Shown here: positions 1 through 10,822 of the stretch, in pieces
How positions within the stretch are numbered: the first letter of the stretch is position 1
Layout of the letters: the number at the start of each line of letters is the position of its first letter
Notes under the pieces: generated by a model
Database searches by the model: none
What the model saw: the letters and a program-made list of their open reading frames with translations, nothing else
What the model was told of the DNA's origin: nothing
Translations under genes and position numbers: made by a program
From: Beverwykella pulmonaria
Taxonomy: Eukaryota; Ascomycota; Dothideomycetes; Pleosporales; Melanommataceae
Reading direction: 5' to 3'
DNA: 64,000 nucleotides
Assembly: GCA_001599595.1 (NCBI GenBank)
Contig: BCHH01000012.1
Location: 698,813 to 762,812, forward strand

Positions 1-195
1 CGGGGTCTTGGGGTCGATGACCGCTTCCAGTTGCGAGAGAGCGGTTTGGAAATTTCCGCCTGAGTCTTTCGGATAGAGAATCGCCGATAATGGTTCAACT
101 TTTCCTGCGGAGAACCTCAAAGGCAAAGCAAGCAGAGAGGCATCAGATGCGAAGACGTTGAAAGCGTCGTGGACGGCTTCGGGAAGAACTAGCAT
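1..195 (-). CDS. N-terminal part of an unrecognised protein, cut by the window edge
   Basis: An ATG at 195 on the minus strand opens a frame of 65 codons that runs without a stop to base 1, so the gene continues off the left edge. The peptide begins MLVLPEAVHDAF and mixes hydrophobic and charged residues with third codon positions rich in C and G, unlike the surrounding non-coding DNA. No signal peptide is obvious and I do not recognise a family. An intron inside the visible part cannot be excluded. It could be a spurious frame, but the 195-nt opening together with the codon pattern favours a real gene. Confidence 0.45.
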   Translation of the reverse strand, partial: MLVLPEAVHDAFNVFASDASLLALPLRFSAGKVEPLSAILYPKDSGGNFQTALSQLEAVIDPKTP

Positions 196-477
196 ATTCA
201 ATGATTAGCATAAAGATGGTGACAAGAATACGACTGATATATTACCAAGAGTCTTTTTCTCCATGATACATGAGTTGAGAGTCTGACTGTAGTCTGCAGA
301 GCATGAAGCCAGAGGCCTGCGCTACCTCTAAATGCAAAGAGGAGCCTAGTACGGACAATGTGCGGAGAAGTAAAGTCGTCAATACTGGGGTATCCCCTCT
401 TCAATCCGCATTGCCCTGCCCATCAATGGCAGCAGGCCCCAGCATTCGTCCCGTTCCCAGGTTCGTTCAAGGATTGG

Positions 478-521
478 CAACCTGCGGTATTCCGCAACCT
501 GCGGTATTCCGCACACTGCGG
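478..521. repeat. 17-bp tandem repeat
   Basis: The unit CAACCTGCGGTATTCCG occurs twice in perfect tandem (478-494 and 495-511), followed by a partial degenerate third copy. No coding role is visible. Confidence 0.8.
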
Positions 522-1569
522 AGTTACGCTGAAGTGGCATTGTGGTGACAAGGCGTCCGAGGAAATTGGCACAGTTACCGGACCATCAAGAGCGTATGTA
601 GAGATGCTAGCGCAACATGGCGAGTGCTTGGTGATGGAGATGAGTGGGGAAAGTGGTGAAGGCTAGCTCGCGGAAGCCTCGGCTTGGAATACTCAGACCT
701 CAAAACTTCCTCTGCTGTCCTCCAGTGCCCCAACTCGCTTTCAACATCGACATTCCATCAACCTTTCTCTTCTCCCAAACGGTGGCTATTTTTTTCTATA
801 ATCCCTTCTTGTAACGTCATGCCACGCTCTTCATGTCAGCCTAGCAGGTGTACGGTCCTAGTGTCACTTCAAAACTTGCTATCTACTCGAAGGCAATCAA
901 GTTCTGCATTCTCTTATATGTACATACTTCTCAGTTTGGAGATGAAACCGACAGGTCAGCTTGGTGATGAAGCTTCGCGACCGTACCTCTAAATAGAAAC
1001 CCTAGCTTTGCATAGCTTGATACGGGTCCCGCAAATGATTAGATCAAGCTCCTCTTCAATAACTACTCGCATTTGGTCGCGTTGTGCGACCTCTGCCGTC
1101 ACATCCTTGCCGCCTTCACTTTCGTCAAGCCATTCTTCTCTTTCGAACTTGAAGCATCTTACATCCCATGCGAGCACTTCAACAAGACATTCTCTTTACA
1201 TCGCCCCACTAATTGTCTTCTTTGAGAAGAGGCTTAGCTTTCGTCTACGCTACTCTTCTTCCTATTGCATTTGCTCCACATCTTATTTTGAGCTCTTTCA
1301 ATTCCCAAATCTCCCTATCTTCTCTTACTCATCCCTCTACAACACATACCATCATCTCCATTATCATACAAGCTCCTGACATGCAACACGTCAACTGTCA
1401 TTTTACGCCACATAAACCTCACTTACAGCTTCTTTTACTTTTGCATCAACCAGATCTAAAACTACATTCCACTTAGTTCTCGCTTGTCATATTTCATTCA
1501 CATTACGCAAGTACCATTGGATCACAAGGTCTCGGAGACCTACGCTTCAGCTACTTCGGTATGAACAGC

Positions 1570-2148
1570 TTATGACCCTTCATCTCCTCCCGTATAATCA
1601 TCGACTTCCGAGGTTTCCAGACACGAAAATTGACAATATCACGCTTTTGAACTTCGAAAAATTCTGCCGGTTCAGCGCCTCCAAGGAGTGGCTTGAAAGC
1701 TACGATATCGCGACTGAAGCTCCTCTAGATCATTCGTGGTACGGCGCTGACCCTTATGCAATCTCTCATGGGCTCTCTGGTTTTTTAGTTATCGATGCGT
1801 TAGGAGCCATTCCTAAGAATGACGTCGAGTTGCGATATCTGAAGCGCAACAAGCTGGACCTCATATGATGACGGCGCTGGACGCGGATTTTCAGCATTAG
1901 CATCGGATCATGACTGATAACTTTATCGAGGATATCAAGGAGCTATGGAGGCCTCCGTTACCTGTAATTCTTAGGCCGGACTAGAGCGATATGCACGCGG
2001 AAGCTAACTTGGACACATGCAATGGGAATATAAAGATGGTGAAGAGAATGGGCCAGCGAACGGAGGCGTAGATAGTGGCATGCATGGAGTAGCTGGAAAC
2101 GGAGCGCAGGCATATAGATGATGAAATATCTACGGGTATGTAGAGAAG
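1570..2148 (+). pseudogene. possible degenerate coding relic with amber stops
   Basis: From 1572 a 98-codon frame reads like protein (for example FEKFCRFSASKEWLESYDIA). Further on, in a different frame from the ATG at 1910, protein-like sequence continues (NFIEDIKELWRPPLPVILRP) but is interrupted three times by TAG before a final TAG near 2145. All interruptions are TAG, which a CAG-to-TAG change would produce. No family was recognised. The relic status is an inference from frame texture only. Confidence 0.25.
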
Positions 2149-3365
2149 TTACTCATGGTAAGGCTTTTTGGATGGTAAACATTTAGCTACAAGCTTGGGG
2201 CATTGCTTTTGTTTCTCGCTCATCCCCGTGAGCTTGCATCTTGTGGTACTCACACAATAAGGTTTATGGTTGGGGATTCTGGAGTTCCGGTTCATTTCTA
2301 TGTATTCCTCACTGATAGAACCACCTCCAGGACGGTAACTCTCTCTTCTATTCTATTCCATGCTCACTTGTCGAATAACGTTAATTACACCAATTTGGAA
2401 TGTAAATCTAATGAACACGATTCTAGGAGACAGCTGAGAGGATTAAACAATCCCTAAAATAAACTACTGTATATCAGCCAAGGACACACCTTCATATATA
2501 CGCAATACAAATTTTCAGCCCCCTTCACTTATACTCCTCTTGCAGGATATGCAAAGATTTCATACCAGAAAGTACAACAGTCGTTTTCATCCGCTGTTTT
2601 AGAATATATTGGCACATCATAATAAGTAATGTCTCTCCTTGTTTCAAAGCCAAGCTGCAGTAAGACAACTAGTACAAAGAAAAGCGTAGTCCACTACGTT
2701 CATATCTGACCTTTAACAGAAAACACGAAACTACAAAGCACCGATCCGAGATAAGGTCAGATGAAGGGACGAGGTATTACATTGCCAGTGGCACACAAAT
2801 ATCAACAATCGTCGCATTGTCAATCTCTCTCGGGCCGTTCTTTAACAGGCCATTGTGCAGGAGCCTTGTCTACTTTCGACACGGAAGACACGGACTGAAC
2901 ACCAGGGCTCAGGTTTCTACCTGTTACACTATCGCTAATCTATATAGACTGCATCACAATATTATAGGCCCTCATCATCGGCATTTAGACTTTAACTACC
3001 GGAAATTGCCTAACTAGGAATTTTGAATAGTAACGCGACTCAACTTTCGAGATTCTATAACCAGCTCTCATCCTATCCAATCTATATACCAAAGAGCTTT
3101 TGACACGGAGACTGCTCTCCTGATTAAATATCGTTCGGTAAAATCTCTACGATGTGCAATATCGCGATCTTAGCTCAATTCCGGGGAACGTTCACGATTA
3201 CTGGGCAAGTAAAGGCATGCCCAGCTCATCTCACCAGTCTTCCAATATCGGTTCATGGATGCACCCCATACTTAATACGACACGGAGAAATACGGACTAC
3301 ATGATTCGGGCATGCTCTACACAAGATATTTCGCCATCGTTCCAGAAAGAGCACAACTAGCATCG

Positions 3366-3373
3366 TATATAAA
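3366..3373 (+). promoter_or_regulatory. TATA-like box of the AA9 gene
   Basis: TATATAAA lies 43 bases upstream of the AA9 start codon at 3416. A CCGGGG at 3181-3186 fits the SYGGRG consensus of the carbon catabolite repressor CreA, which commonly controls cellulolytic genes, but a single hexamer is weak evidence. Confidence 0.5.
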
Positions 3374-3415
3374 CACTGCACATACGCATCTTACTGACCA
3401 TCAGCTATCTACGCT

Positions 3416-4286
3416 ATGAAGTTTTTAGTCGCAACAGTCACCCTCGTGGCAGCCACTGCCTCGGCCCACACCATCTTCCAAAAGGTGTCCGTCAACGGTG
3501 CCGATCAAGGCCAGCTAAAAGGCGTCCGTGCCCCTGACTCAGACTCCCCGATCCAAAACGTCAATGACGGCAACTTCGCTTGCAACACGGGCATCACGCA
3601 CAAAGACAGCACTGTGATTACAATTCCTGCTGGTGCAAAGGTAGGCGGATGGTGGGGGCACGTTATCGGTGGCGCGCAATCAGCAAATGATGCTGATAAT
3701 CCAATTGCGAAGAGCCACAAAGGTGCGTAGTTATAGCCTAGAAGACCAATCTATCATAAATAGTCTGAGCTAACATATGCGGTAGGCCCTATCATATATT
3801 ACCTTGCCAAAGTGAGCAACGCCGCCACAACTAGCACGACAGGCCTCCAATGGTTCAAGGTCGCGCACGATGGTCTTTCGAATGGGAAGTGGGCCGTTGA
3901 TACAATGATTCAGAACGGCGGGTGGCATTACTTTACCATGCCGACGTGTGTCGCGCCAGGAGACTATCTGCTGAGGGCTGAGCTTATTGCATTGCATGGA
4001 GCGCAAAACGCGGGGCAGGCGCAGTTTTACATGGTATGTTATCCTTCTCTATATCCATGGAGACGGGTTGATGGGCAAAGAGGATACGGACTAATAGTAG
4101 CAGGAGTGTGCGCAGATCAATGTCACAGGATCGGGAACCAACACGGGCGGTACCAAGGTTAGCTTCCCGGGGGCTTATAAGGCGAATGATGCAGGTATTC
4201 AAGTCAATATCTATGATAATGCTGGAAATCCGTATATGGGCGGGAAGCAGTATGTAATCCCGGGACCGGCGCCGCTTCAATGTTGA
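3416..4286 (+). CDS. AA9 lytic polysaccharide monooxygenase (former GH61)
   Basis: Secreted copper enzyme that oxidatively cleaves cellulose or related beta-glucans. Three exons, 3416-3722, 3786-4033 and 4104-4286, give 245 aa with GTGCGT/TAG and GTATGT/CAG introns. A 17-residue signal peptide ends in SA, so the mature protein starts at His18, the first ligand of the copper histidine brace. The second ligand is His101 in SHKGP, at the end of exon 1, directly before the conserved IIYYLAK strand. The axial tyrosine is Tyr184 in QFYM. The second-sphere His of ALHGA and the Gln of QFY are also present. There is no carbohydrate-binding module or linker, so it is a single-domain form. The 3' flank carries a diverged repeat shared with the next gene. 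The family call is firm; substrate and regioselectivity cannot be read from sequence. Confidence 0.93.
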
Positions 4287-4305
4287 GTGGAAAATGGGAA
4301 GTTGT

Positions 4306-4435
4306 GGGGAAACAACGGAATGGAGTGAATTGGTTGATTACTAGCTAGTGAGTGATTGCGAATATATATACTCGATGAGAGCTTATAATACAACATTGAC
4401 GCAACCCGTGATAAGATAGCATTGTTGGCTGATAG
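4306..4435. repeat. diverged dispersed repeat, copy A
   Basis: Aligns with 6748-6880 in the same orientation. The best core is 4345-4386 (CTAGTGAGTGATTGCGA and onward) against 6786-6828. In the core the copies differ by four transitions and one transversion, and copy A has T or A at each transition. It begins 20 bases after the AA9 stop codon. Confidence 0.7.
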
Positions 4436-5513
4436 AGGTGCTATTAGTCTATCGCGGAAGATAATGGTGGGCAGGTTCTCTGCACCTGGTGGGACGAGTT
4501 TAATTTGTACTTGGCACGGGCGGGGGCGTTGTACATACACTATCGTGGTGCGGACTGTATGTTTTGTTTAAACAGATTATGTTGGGGATAAGAGATCCTA
4601 TTATTGGATTGTGAGTGTGCTAATCAAGTGCAACCGTGTGTAATGTCACGATCGTCGTACTATCACTAATAGTGCGAAATCCATTATTGATACTCCAACC
4701 TATCTGATCTTTCTTGTATTTATCTGCCCAACAAGGTTTTTAAAGCGCCGTCTAGCCACGAAAAGCTGAAAGAGATTTCAAAGGTAACAGATAACTTACC
4801 CATCGCAAATATCAGAGAAACAATCTCTGAGACAGAACCATCGATGAAGACTTAGGAGGACGAGTTCGGGCTGAATGAGTATAAGAAAAGGAGACGATGG
4901 AGAAAGTAATAAAAGCTGATTGGTGCAGGTAATAAGATTGGTGGTCTAGAATAATTTTTCACTGAAAAGTGTCGTCAAAACCTAAGCCACGAGAAGGATA
5001 AACGGAACAAGTAATTTCTAGTAAATATCATTTGCGAAAAAATATTCACGTCGTTCAGCATGCACGGAAAAGCGGGCGAAAGTAGTGTATGCTTATATCA
5101 CGTGATCTTCGGCTCCCGGCTTCTACGGACACACCTTGCGTTATTTGGCGAGACAGACGAATCAAAGGCCGAAATGAGTACGCAATTACAGGTACGTACT
5201 TGAGGTTATCACAAGTGAGTCCGTGACGATAGATTTTTGTACACCCAGGAATAGCAGCAGGTTAGTTGCGTGTCTACAAGTCATAGGAGAGAATTTAACA
5301 ATAGAAGTGTGTGAAGGATGGTGCATTTCTATGCTCCAGAAATTAACTAGACATGGAGAATATCAAAGGAGTGAGAAAAAATGTAGCAAAGTTGACCAAT
5401 TAGCGCTCGAACTTTTATCAGCCGACATTTCCTCCTCATGGCGTGACATCCTTTGAACTGGAGCTGCATTAATATGCCGCCCTATTCCGCGCCGTTTCCA
5501 CGTCTTCGATACC
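4436..5513. other. AT-rich intergenic region
   Basis: About 1.1 kb without a supportable gene. A 77-codon frame at 5223-5456 shows no family signature. The final part serves as upstream region of the hemerythrin-like gene. Confidence 0.5.
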
Positions 5514-6555
5514 ATGCCCAGCTTTATTCAAAAAACGGCCATCTTTATCGCCGTACAAGCGGTCTTTGTCGCCATCCTCCTTTCCCGAACCCCATCCAGC
5601 ATGACTACCACCGCGCCTTCATCCGCTAAACCGTGGGCAGACGGTCCGTGCCCACTAATCCCAACGCCGCAATATGCAACCAAGAAAGTAAATCCATCGA
5701 GCTCTTCATGTTGATTGTAGATCTGAATCTGAAACTAAAACCTGCCAGACAGACATCTTCACCCTCGGCGCGACGCACATGGCGCATATCCACAACGCCA
5801 TCTTGCGCGGCTACAATTCCATCTACCAACAAGCGCCCCACGTGACCGCCGAAGACAAGTCTGATTTCATCGGGTATGCGCAGGCGTGGTTCCGTTTCGT
5901 GAAGAGCCACCACGACGACGAGGAGGCGGAGTTGTTCCCCAAAGTCGAAGAGGTAGTCGGGAACAAAGGAATTTGGGAGGAGACGCACGCGGAGCACGGT
6001 AACTATTAAATTTGAATTCCTTATATTAACTCCCGTTTTCTTTTTTATTAGAAGGCTGGTTTCTGATCATGTGCTGCAGAGTCCTTTCTCACTGGCCTGG
6101 TCGAATTCAACGACTATCTCGCTAACTTGCCGGAGCCGTACGACTTCAACGGCACCTCGCTCTGCAGTATAATGTCCTCATTCCAAGAAGCGTTCAACCA
6201 CCACTTCCACCACGAGATCACGACCATCGCGTCCTTTGCAGACCTACCAACAGCGCCAAAGCCTGCGTCTCCAGAAGCAGAGCAGGCCGCTGCGATTTTC
6301 AAGGCATGGGGCAAGAAAACGGTGACCAAGGCCGGTACCACTGATGTTGTACCGTTTTTCTTGCTGAACCTAGATGTCACATATGAGGACGGCATGTGGG
6401 CGAATTGGCCGCCGATGCCGGCGCCTATTCGATGGGGGCTGGTCAATTTGGCGGGCGCGGTGCATTGGGGGTGGTGGAAGTTCGCGAGCTGTGATTCTGC
6501 GGGTCGGCCAAGGGAGCTGTATGCGTTGCAATTGAAGGGGGAAGGGGCGAAATAG
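5514..6555 (+). CDS. HHE/hemerythrin-like protein with N-terminal membrane anchor
   Basis: Exons 5514-5687, 5749-5998 and 6080-6555 give 299 aa. The N-terminus (IFIAVQAVFVAILLS, about residues 9-24) is a signal or membrane anchor. The rest resembles fungal hemerythrin-like HHE cation-binding proteins: His residues in HMAHIHNAI, a SHHDDEEAELFP segment, HAEHESF across the second splice site and HHFHHEIT form the expected pattern for a di-iron four-helix bundle. Family members bind iron or oxygen, but most fungal ones are uncharacterised. Acceptor choice for exon 2 (5748) is the only one nearby that keeps the frame into GATHMAH. The 3' flank carries repeat copy B. Confidence 0.8.
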
Positions 6556-6747
6556 ATAAGAATGAGAGTAATTGGATAGGCCATGAGACTTGTATTGATA
6601 GTCTACTGCCCTAGATATAGAGATATCGACGTGATGGCAGTCCAGAATGGCGGAGGATAGTGGGTCTGGCCTATCTATGGTATAGTACCTGCAAAGGAGT
6701 CTTTTACTTTCTTTCATATATTGCTTTGAGTTTCAGTTTCAGTTTCT

Positions 6748-6880
6748 ATGGTGAAACAAAATGGAAGGAACTGGTTGTTTATTGGCTAGTGAGTGACTGC
6801 GAGTATATGTACCCGATGAGAGCGTATATAATAATACAACGCTAATACAACACTGGATAAGACAGCCATGTTGGTTAGCA
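6748..6880. repeat. diverged dispersed repeat, copy B
   Basis: Partner of 4306-4435. It lies about 190 bases after the stop of the hemerythrin-like gene and retains C or G at the four core transition sites where copy A has T or A. No terminal inverted repeats or coding capacity were seen in either copy. Confidence 0.7.
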
Positions 6881-7299
6881 GTTTCACTTTGTACCAGACT
6901 CCAATCTTCTCCCAGTCCTGAAGCTTGAGAGCCATGACCGCTAGACTCAGATTCCCCAAGAAATAAGATAAGTAGCCATCTGGAAAAACAGTCGTCCTTA
7001 AACGCTTAACCTACCAGTGTAAATCAAATTATTGAACTAGCAAAATTCGGCTCAAATTCATTTCTCATTCATCTCCCTACTCTCGCCATTTTCTCTTACT
7101 ACCTTCCTTCGGAATTGCTACATACACTGGTCTCCAATTTACACTAACTTCTGAGTCCTTGAAATGTACCTCTACCCCGAACAATGGTATTTGCTTGTAT
7201 GTATAAATATTTGGATACAATCGTCGACCTCTGTGAAGTCCCTACCGAATCAACAGGGACGGGCAAAATTGCTTTCGATGCCAGTTGAGCTTCAGTGTG

Positions 7300-7905
7300 G
7301 TTTTCAAATGTATCAAGAGTCGTCTTCGCACATCTTTCCAATCTCTAGTGGGACCATTGTCTATTTATCCTCGGTCTAGTGCAGTCGCTAGTGAGCCTAG
7401 GTAGCTATTTGACTGGGAAATTTAGCCTTGAAGTAAGCAATGGCCCTGCCGGTGTTAAAGCGGTGGAAAAAGAACTTTTTGCATTGTGGCTAGTCATCGG
7501 GAAAGCAGAAGTGCATCTCGGTCACCGCTTTGTTGTGGCGGAATACAAAGTCGGTGTGGATCAGTTTGTGGAACATCCTGTTAACACGGCGGATAGTGTT
7601 CCAGTGTTTAATTGGAGGGTCTTGGGAAAATCATATACCAGACACCTAGTGAGGGGCGTGCCGCGGGGACCAGTTCCATTATTGCAACCTCGATATTGAG
7701 GAAAGCAGTCTGCTCTTCTTGGGCGGCCATCTCATCTTTCAGGTTGACCCGGCTTCATGCCTCATCATCTCGAGTTCGTCTCTAAACTCCTCTCTCTCTA
7801 TCGCATGGTCGGACAGGCCAGCTTCAATCCTTGTCAAATTGTCGGCCAAAAAACCTTACGTTCCATTTAGATCAGCTATTTTGATTCTTGTCATGTTAGG
7901 ATGAT
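7300..7905 (-). pseudogene. degenerate coding relic with coiled coil and amber stops
   Basis: Read on the minus strand, two overlapping frames near 7700-7860 look like one broken coiled coil (LADNLTRIEAGLSDHAIERE, then after a frame change NLKDEMAAQEEQTAFLNIE). From about 7600 down to 7315 another frame reads like a basic globular protein (for example FFFHRFNTGRAIAYFKAK). It is interrupted by five TAG codons at 7490-7492, 7397-7399, 7388-7390, 7376-7378 and 7361-7363 before a TGA. I do not recognise the family. Only amber stops over this span suggest CAG codons converted to TAG. Confidence 0.45.
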
Positions 7906-8906
7906 TGACGGTAGGTAGTAGGGGATAAGGGGTCGTGGTGTCAGGGACGGGGCCACTCATTGGGGATAAAAGGAAGAAATCAGAAAATCAGAGGTAAACG
8001 TGAAAGTGAATACATGTAATCAGCGCATTCACAGCCTGATCGCTAGATGGGGCTGCCTGATGCCCACCTTCTGCAGAGAGGCCTCTAATTGCTTGAAAGC
8101 CACTATTTTCACTGCATTCATGACAATGGGACAAGCTAAAAGTAACAGCATTAACTATAAGTGAGTTTAAGCACTAAGCCATGCCAAAATAATGATTGCA
8201 CCCTTAATTCTAGGTGTGTGATTCGAAAGAAGTTTTTGTATGTAGGGGTGGGTCCGATATCGAGATACAAGTCCAGCGACAGCGTATACCGTAGTACAGA
8301 AGCGGTGAAGTCCCATTTCTGTGTATAAGGGGCTACTCGAGACTTCGAGTAATAAGGAACAAAAGACCACATGTATATAGCCTCACTTCATAGAGTGGAA
8401 CCATTAGGCGGGAAAACGTCGATAGGAAGCGCCGTCGACCACGTTTAGCATTCAGTGAACTGGACGACCATGTGATGAATAAATCGCCCACATTGAGGAC
8501 CGACGATTAGTCAGTCAAAGTAAAGTGAGCTTTATGGGATTAACCAGTAAACGGTAACCGGAGATGTGTTTTTAGCGATGTGGTGTTCGGGTTTGGTGAT
8601 TGTCCTGGCTGCCGCTTTTCTCAAAGTGCAAGCAAATTTATCAACTTGTGACTGTCTAGACATATCGATTCTAGCAAACGAAGAATGCCTTGCATGCTGC
8701 GGATACAGTCCTTTCCACTGTACAAACTAGCAGGAAGATAAGCGCAGCACAATTGACGAAGTTGAGGGGAACGGTGTTGAAGGCTCACCGAAAGAGAAAA
8801 TAAACACATGCGAAAAGTAATGAACACCAATCAAGCAGCAAACAACGTGACCCAACAAGTTATCTTATTTGGATAAATATCTTCACCTTCCCTACCATCT
8901 TTCCCG
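7906..8906. other. intergenic region
   Basis: About 1 kb lying 3' of the SDR gene. No gene, RNA or repeat could be supported. Confidence 0.5.
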
Positions 8907-9850
8907 CTATATCTTGCTCTCATTCCTCTTCCCCCTAAACCCTGTTAACGTACTCCCTCCATCGATCTCCAGGACGTTCCCGGTCATATGCGCACTCCCG
9001 GCACTACTCAAAAACAGCACCAGTCCCCCAAAATCACTCGGCTTGCCAATCCGCCCCGTCGGCTGCCCTGAAACCAAGGTATCCATGTATTTGTCAAGAC
9101 CGAAGTTTGTCATTCGTGACGGGAAGACGCCGGGGCAGATCACGTTGACCATAATGTTCTTGGGAGCGAGTTTGGACGCTTGCATTTTGGTGAGGTGGAT
9201 GCAGGCTGCTTTTGAGGGGCCATCTGTAATGAAGGAAGAGACCGGTTAGTCAATTGATACGTGTATTTGTGATAATAACTGAACTCACATGAGAAAGTCC
9301 CGTGCCCGGGCCTACTCAGTCCTCCCGCCTCGCCTGTCGTAACATCCTGCGTCTGAATGCCGGCCATACTCGCAATATTAATCACTCTCCCAGGTTCATC
9401 CGGGGTCGCTCCTTTCAATAACAACGGCTCCAACTCGACAGTCGTATAGAACAGACTCTTGACATTGAGCGCCATCAACTTATCCCACCCGCCCTCGGGG
9501 AAATTGTAATAGTCGTCGCCCCAGGTCGCGCCCGTGTTGTTGACGAGGACGGTAAGTCGGTCGGTGCGTTTTTTTACTTCGGCGCAAAGGGAAAGACAGC
9601 CAGCTTTGTCTTTGAGATCTGCGATGATGTACTCGCAAGTGCCCGGTCCCAGCTTATTCAGCCTGTCCGTAGTCACTTTCAATTCGCTCTCTTTGCGGCT
9701 AGCAATGAAGACGCGCGCACCGTTTTGTACGAAAGCCTGCGCGGCCATTTCCCCCAGCCCTGTAGCGCCGCCGGTAACGAGCGCGATGTGGTTGGAAAAG
9801 TTGAAGAGCGTGCTGACACGCAAGTCGGCGGTTGAGGCTTGGTGTGTCAT
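8907..9850 (-). CDS. short-chain dehydrogenase/reductase, RhlG-like
   Basis: Classical NAD(P)-dependent SDR of 292 aa from two exons, 9850-9289 and 9223-8907. Visible motifs in order: TGGATGLGE cofactor-binding loop near residue 26; NNTG in place of NNAG; the catalytic Ser region NIASMAG; the catalytic Tyr and Lys in YGPSK; and a C-terminal IDGGS. The Tyr codon is split by the intron (T before the GTGAGT donor, AT after the ACAG acceptor), so only the spliced product has an intact active site. Similarity in layout to fungal proteins annotated as rhamnolipid-type 3-oxoacyl-ACP reductases is my recollection of the family; the substrate is unknown. The start at 9850 leaves about 17 residues before the first beta strand. 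Confidence 0.88.
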
Positions 9851-10822
9851 CTTGGGCGTCGAAATCTACACTACTATTTGGCGTGAGAGGTGTGAGTGCT
9901 GAGGTATTCGAGGTCGAGGAATTGGGAGGACTTGTGAGATTTTCTAGCTGTATGTGAGTTACGGAGGGTAAGTGCCTGCGATTGCAACATAGTAGTTCGT
10001 GGTGCTTATAGCTGAGGTCATGACTCTCGATAGCTGCATAGCTTTGTAGTGATGTCGAGTGGAGAGTTGGCGGGAACCTCGGCAGGATTTCTGAGGGGTG
10101 TGTGAACCAGTGATATTCCTCGGTGGCAATCTAAAATAGCCATTACTCTGTTTATCTTCAATAATGTAGAATGGAAAGGCATGACATCTTCTAGTGCAAC
10201 GCATTAGAACATACATAGTAAGGGTTGAAGATGCATCCGTGGATATTGATAGTCACGTGATCTTCAAACAGCCCACATCCTCACAGTTGGGCAGGTATCA
10301 AGGAGCCACAAAACTGTTGCTGTTTTATAACCATAGGTATATTCAACAAACTGAATCCTACCTCACGCCTCGCTAACATACGCCGCCCATCCAACCCGTC
10401 TTCCCGGGCTGGTAATCCTTCCAACTCACTGCACCTAGACCCAAACACCCGCTGGCCCTATTTTACCCGGTGCAAAGCCCAAGATCACTTCAGAAACGCC
10501 GCATCCCAGATTCCGAGTCTAAATATGCACAATGCGCCATCGCCATGTGGTGGATGCGTTTGGGTAAATGCACGCCATACCAAAGAAGCCGCGCCGTGCT
10601 GTGATTGAAGCAAGAACATATAGTGAACAAAAGGGGAGAGAGAAGCAGTGATTAGGATGAAGAAACCGCAACGTTCTTCCGCTAACGCTTCATGCAGAAT
10701 ACAATGCGATGCACGTGCTGAAGACAAGCCGAGAACAAAGGGGAAGACTGCCTAGAAAGATGCGGAGCCAGAGAAATCCAGTTTCCCAAGATTAAGAACG
10801 CAATGAAAAACCAAATATACCA
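9851..10822. other. intergenic region between SDR and Sec7 genes
   Basis: About 970 bases: upstream region of the SDR gene and 3' region of the Sec7 gene. No additional gene was seen. Confidence 0.5.

Larger units (their letters stand above)
196..3365. other. gene-poor intergenic region
   Basis: About 3.2 kb with no intact gene I can support. It is locally T-rich (1080-1480) and contains a short tandem repeat at 478-521, a perfect 15-nt inverted repeat centred on 1534 (AGGTCTC and GAGACCT around one G) and a possible coding relic at 1570-2148. The last few hundred bases are presumably the promoter of the AA9 gene. Confidence 0.5.

Noticed and set aside
1008..1476. Overlapping plus-strand frames at 1008-1379 and 1213-1476
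   Set aside because: Composition is Ser/His/Leu-rich as expected from T/C-rich DNA; no motif, no splice support.
5223..5456. 77-codon plus-strand frame upstream of the hemerythrin-like gene
   Set aside because: No motif, AT-rich surroundings, and it overlaps the likely promoter.
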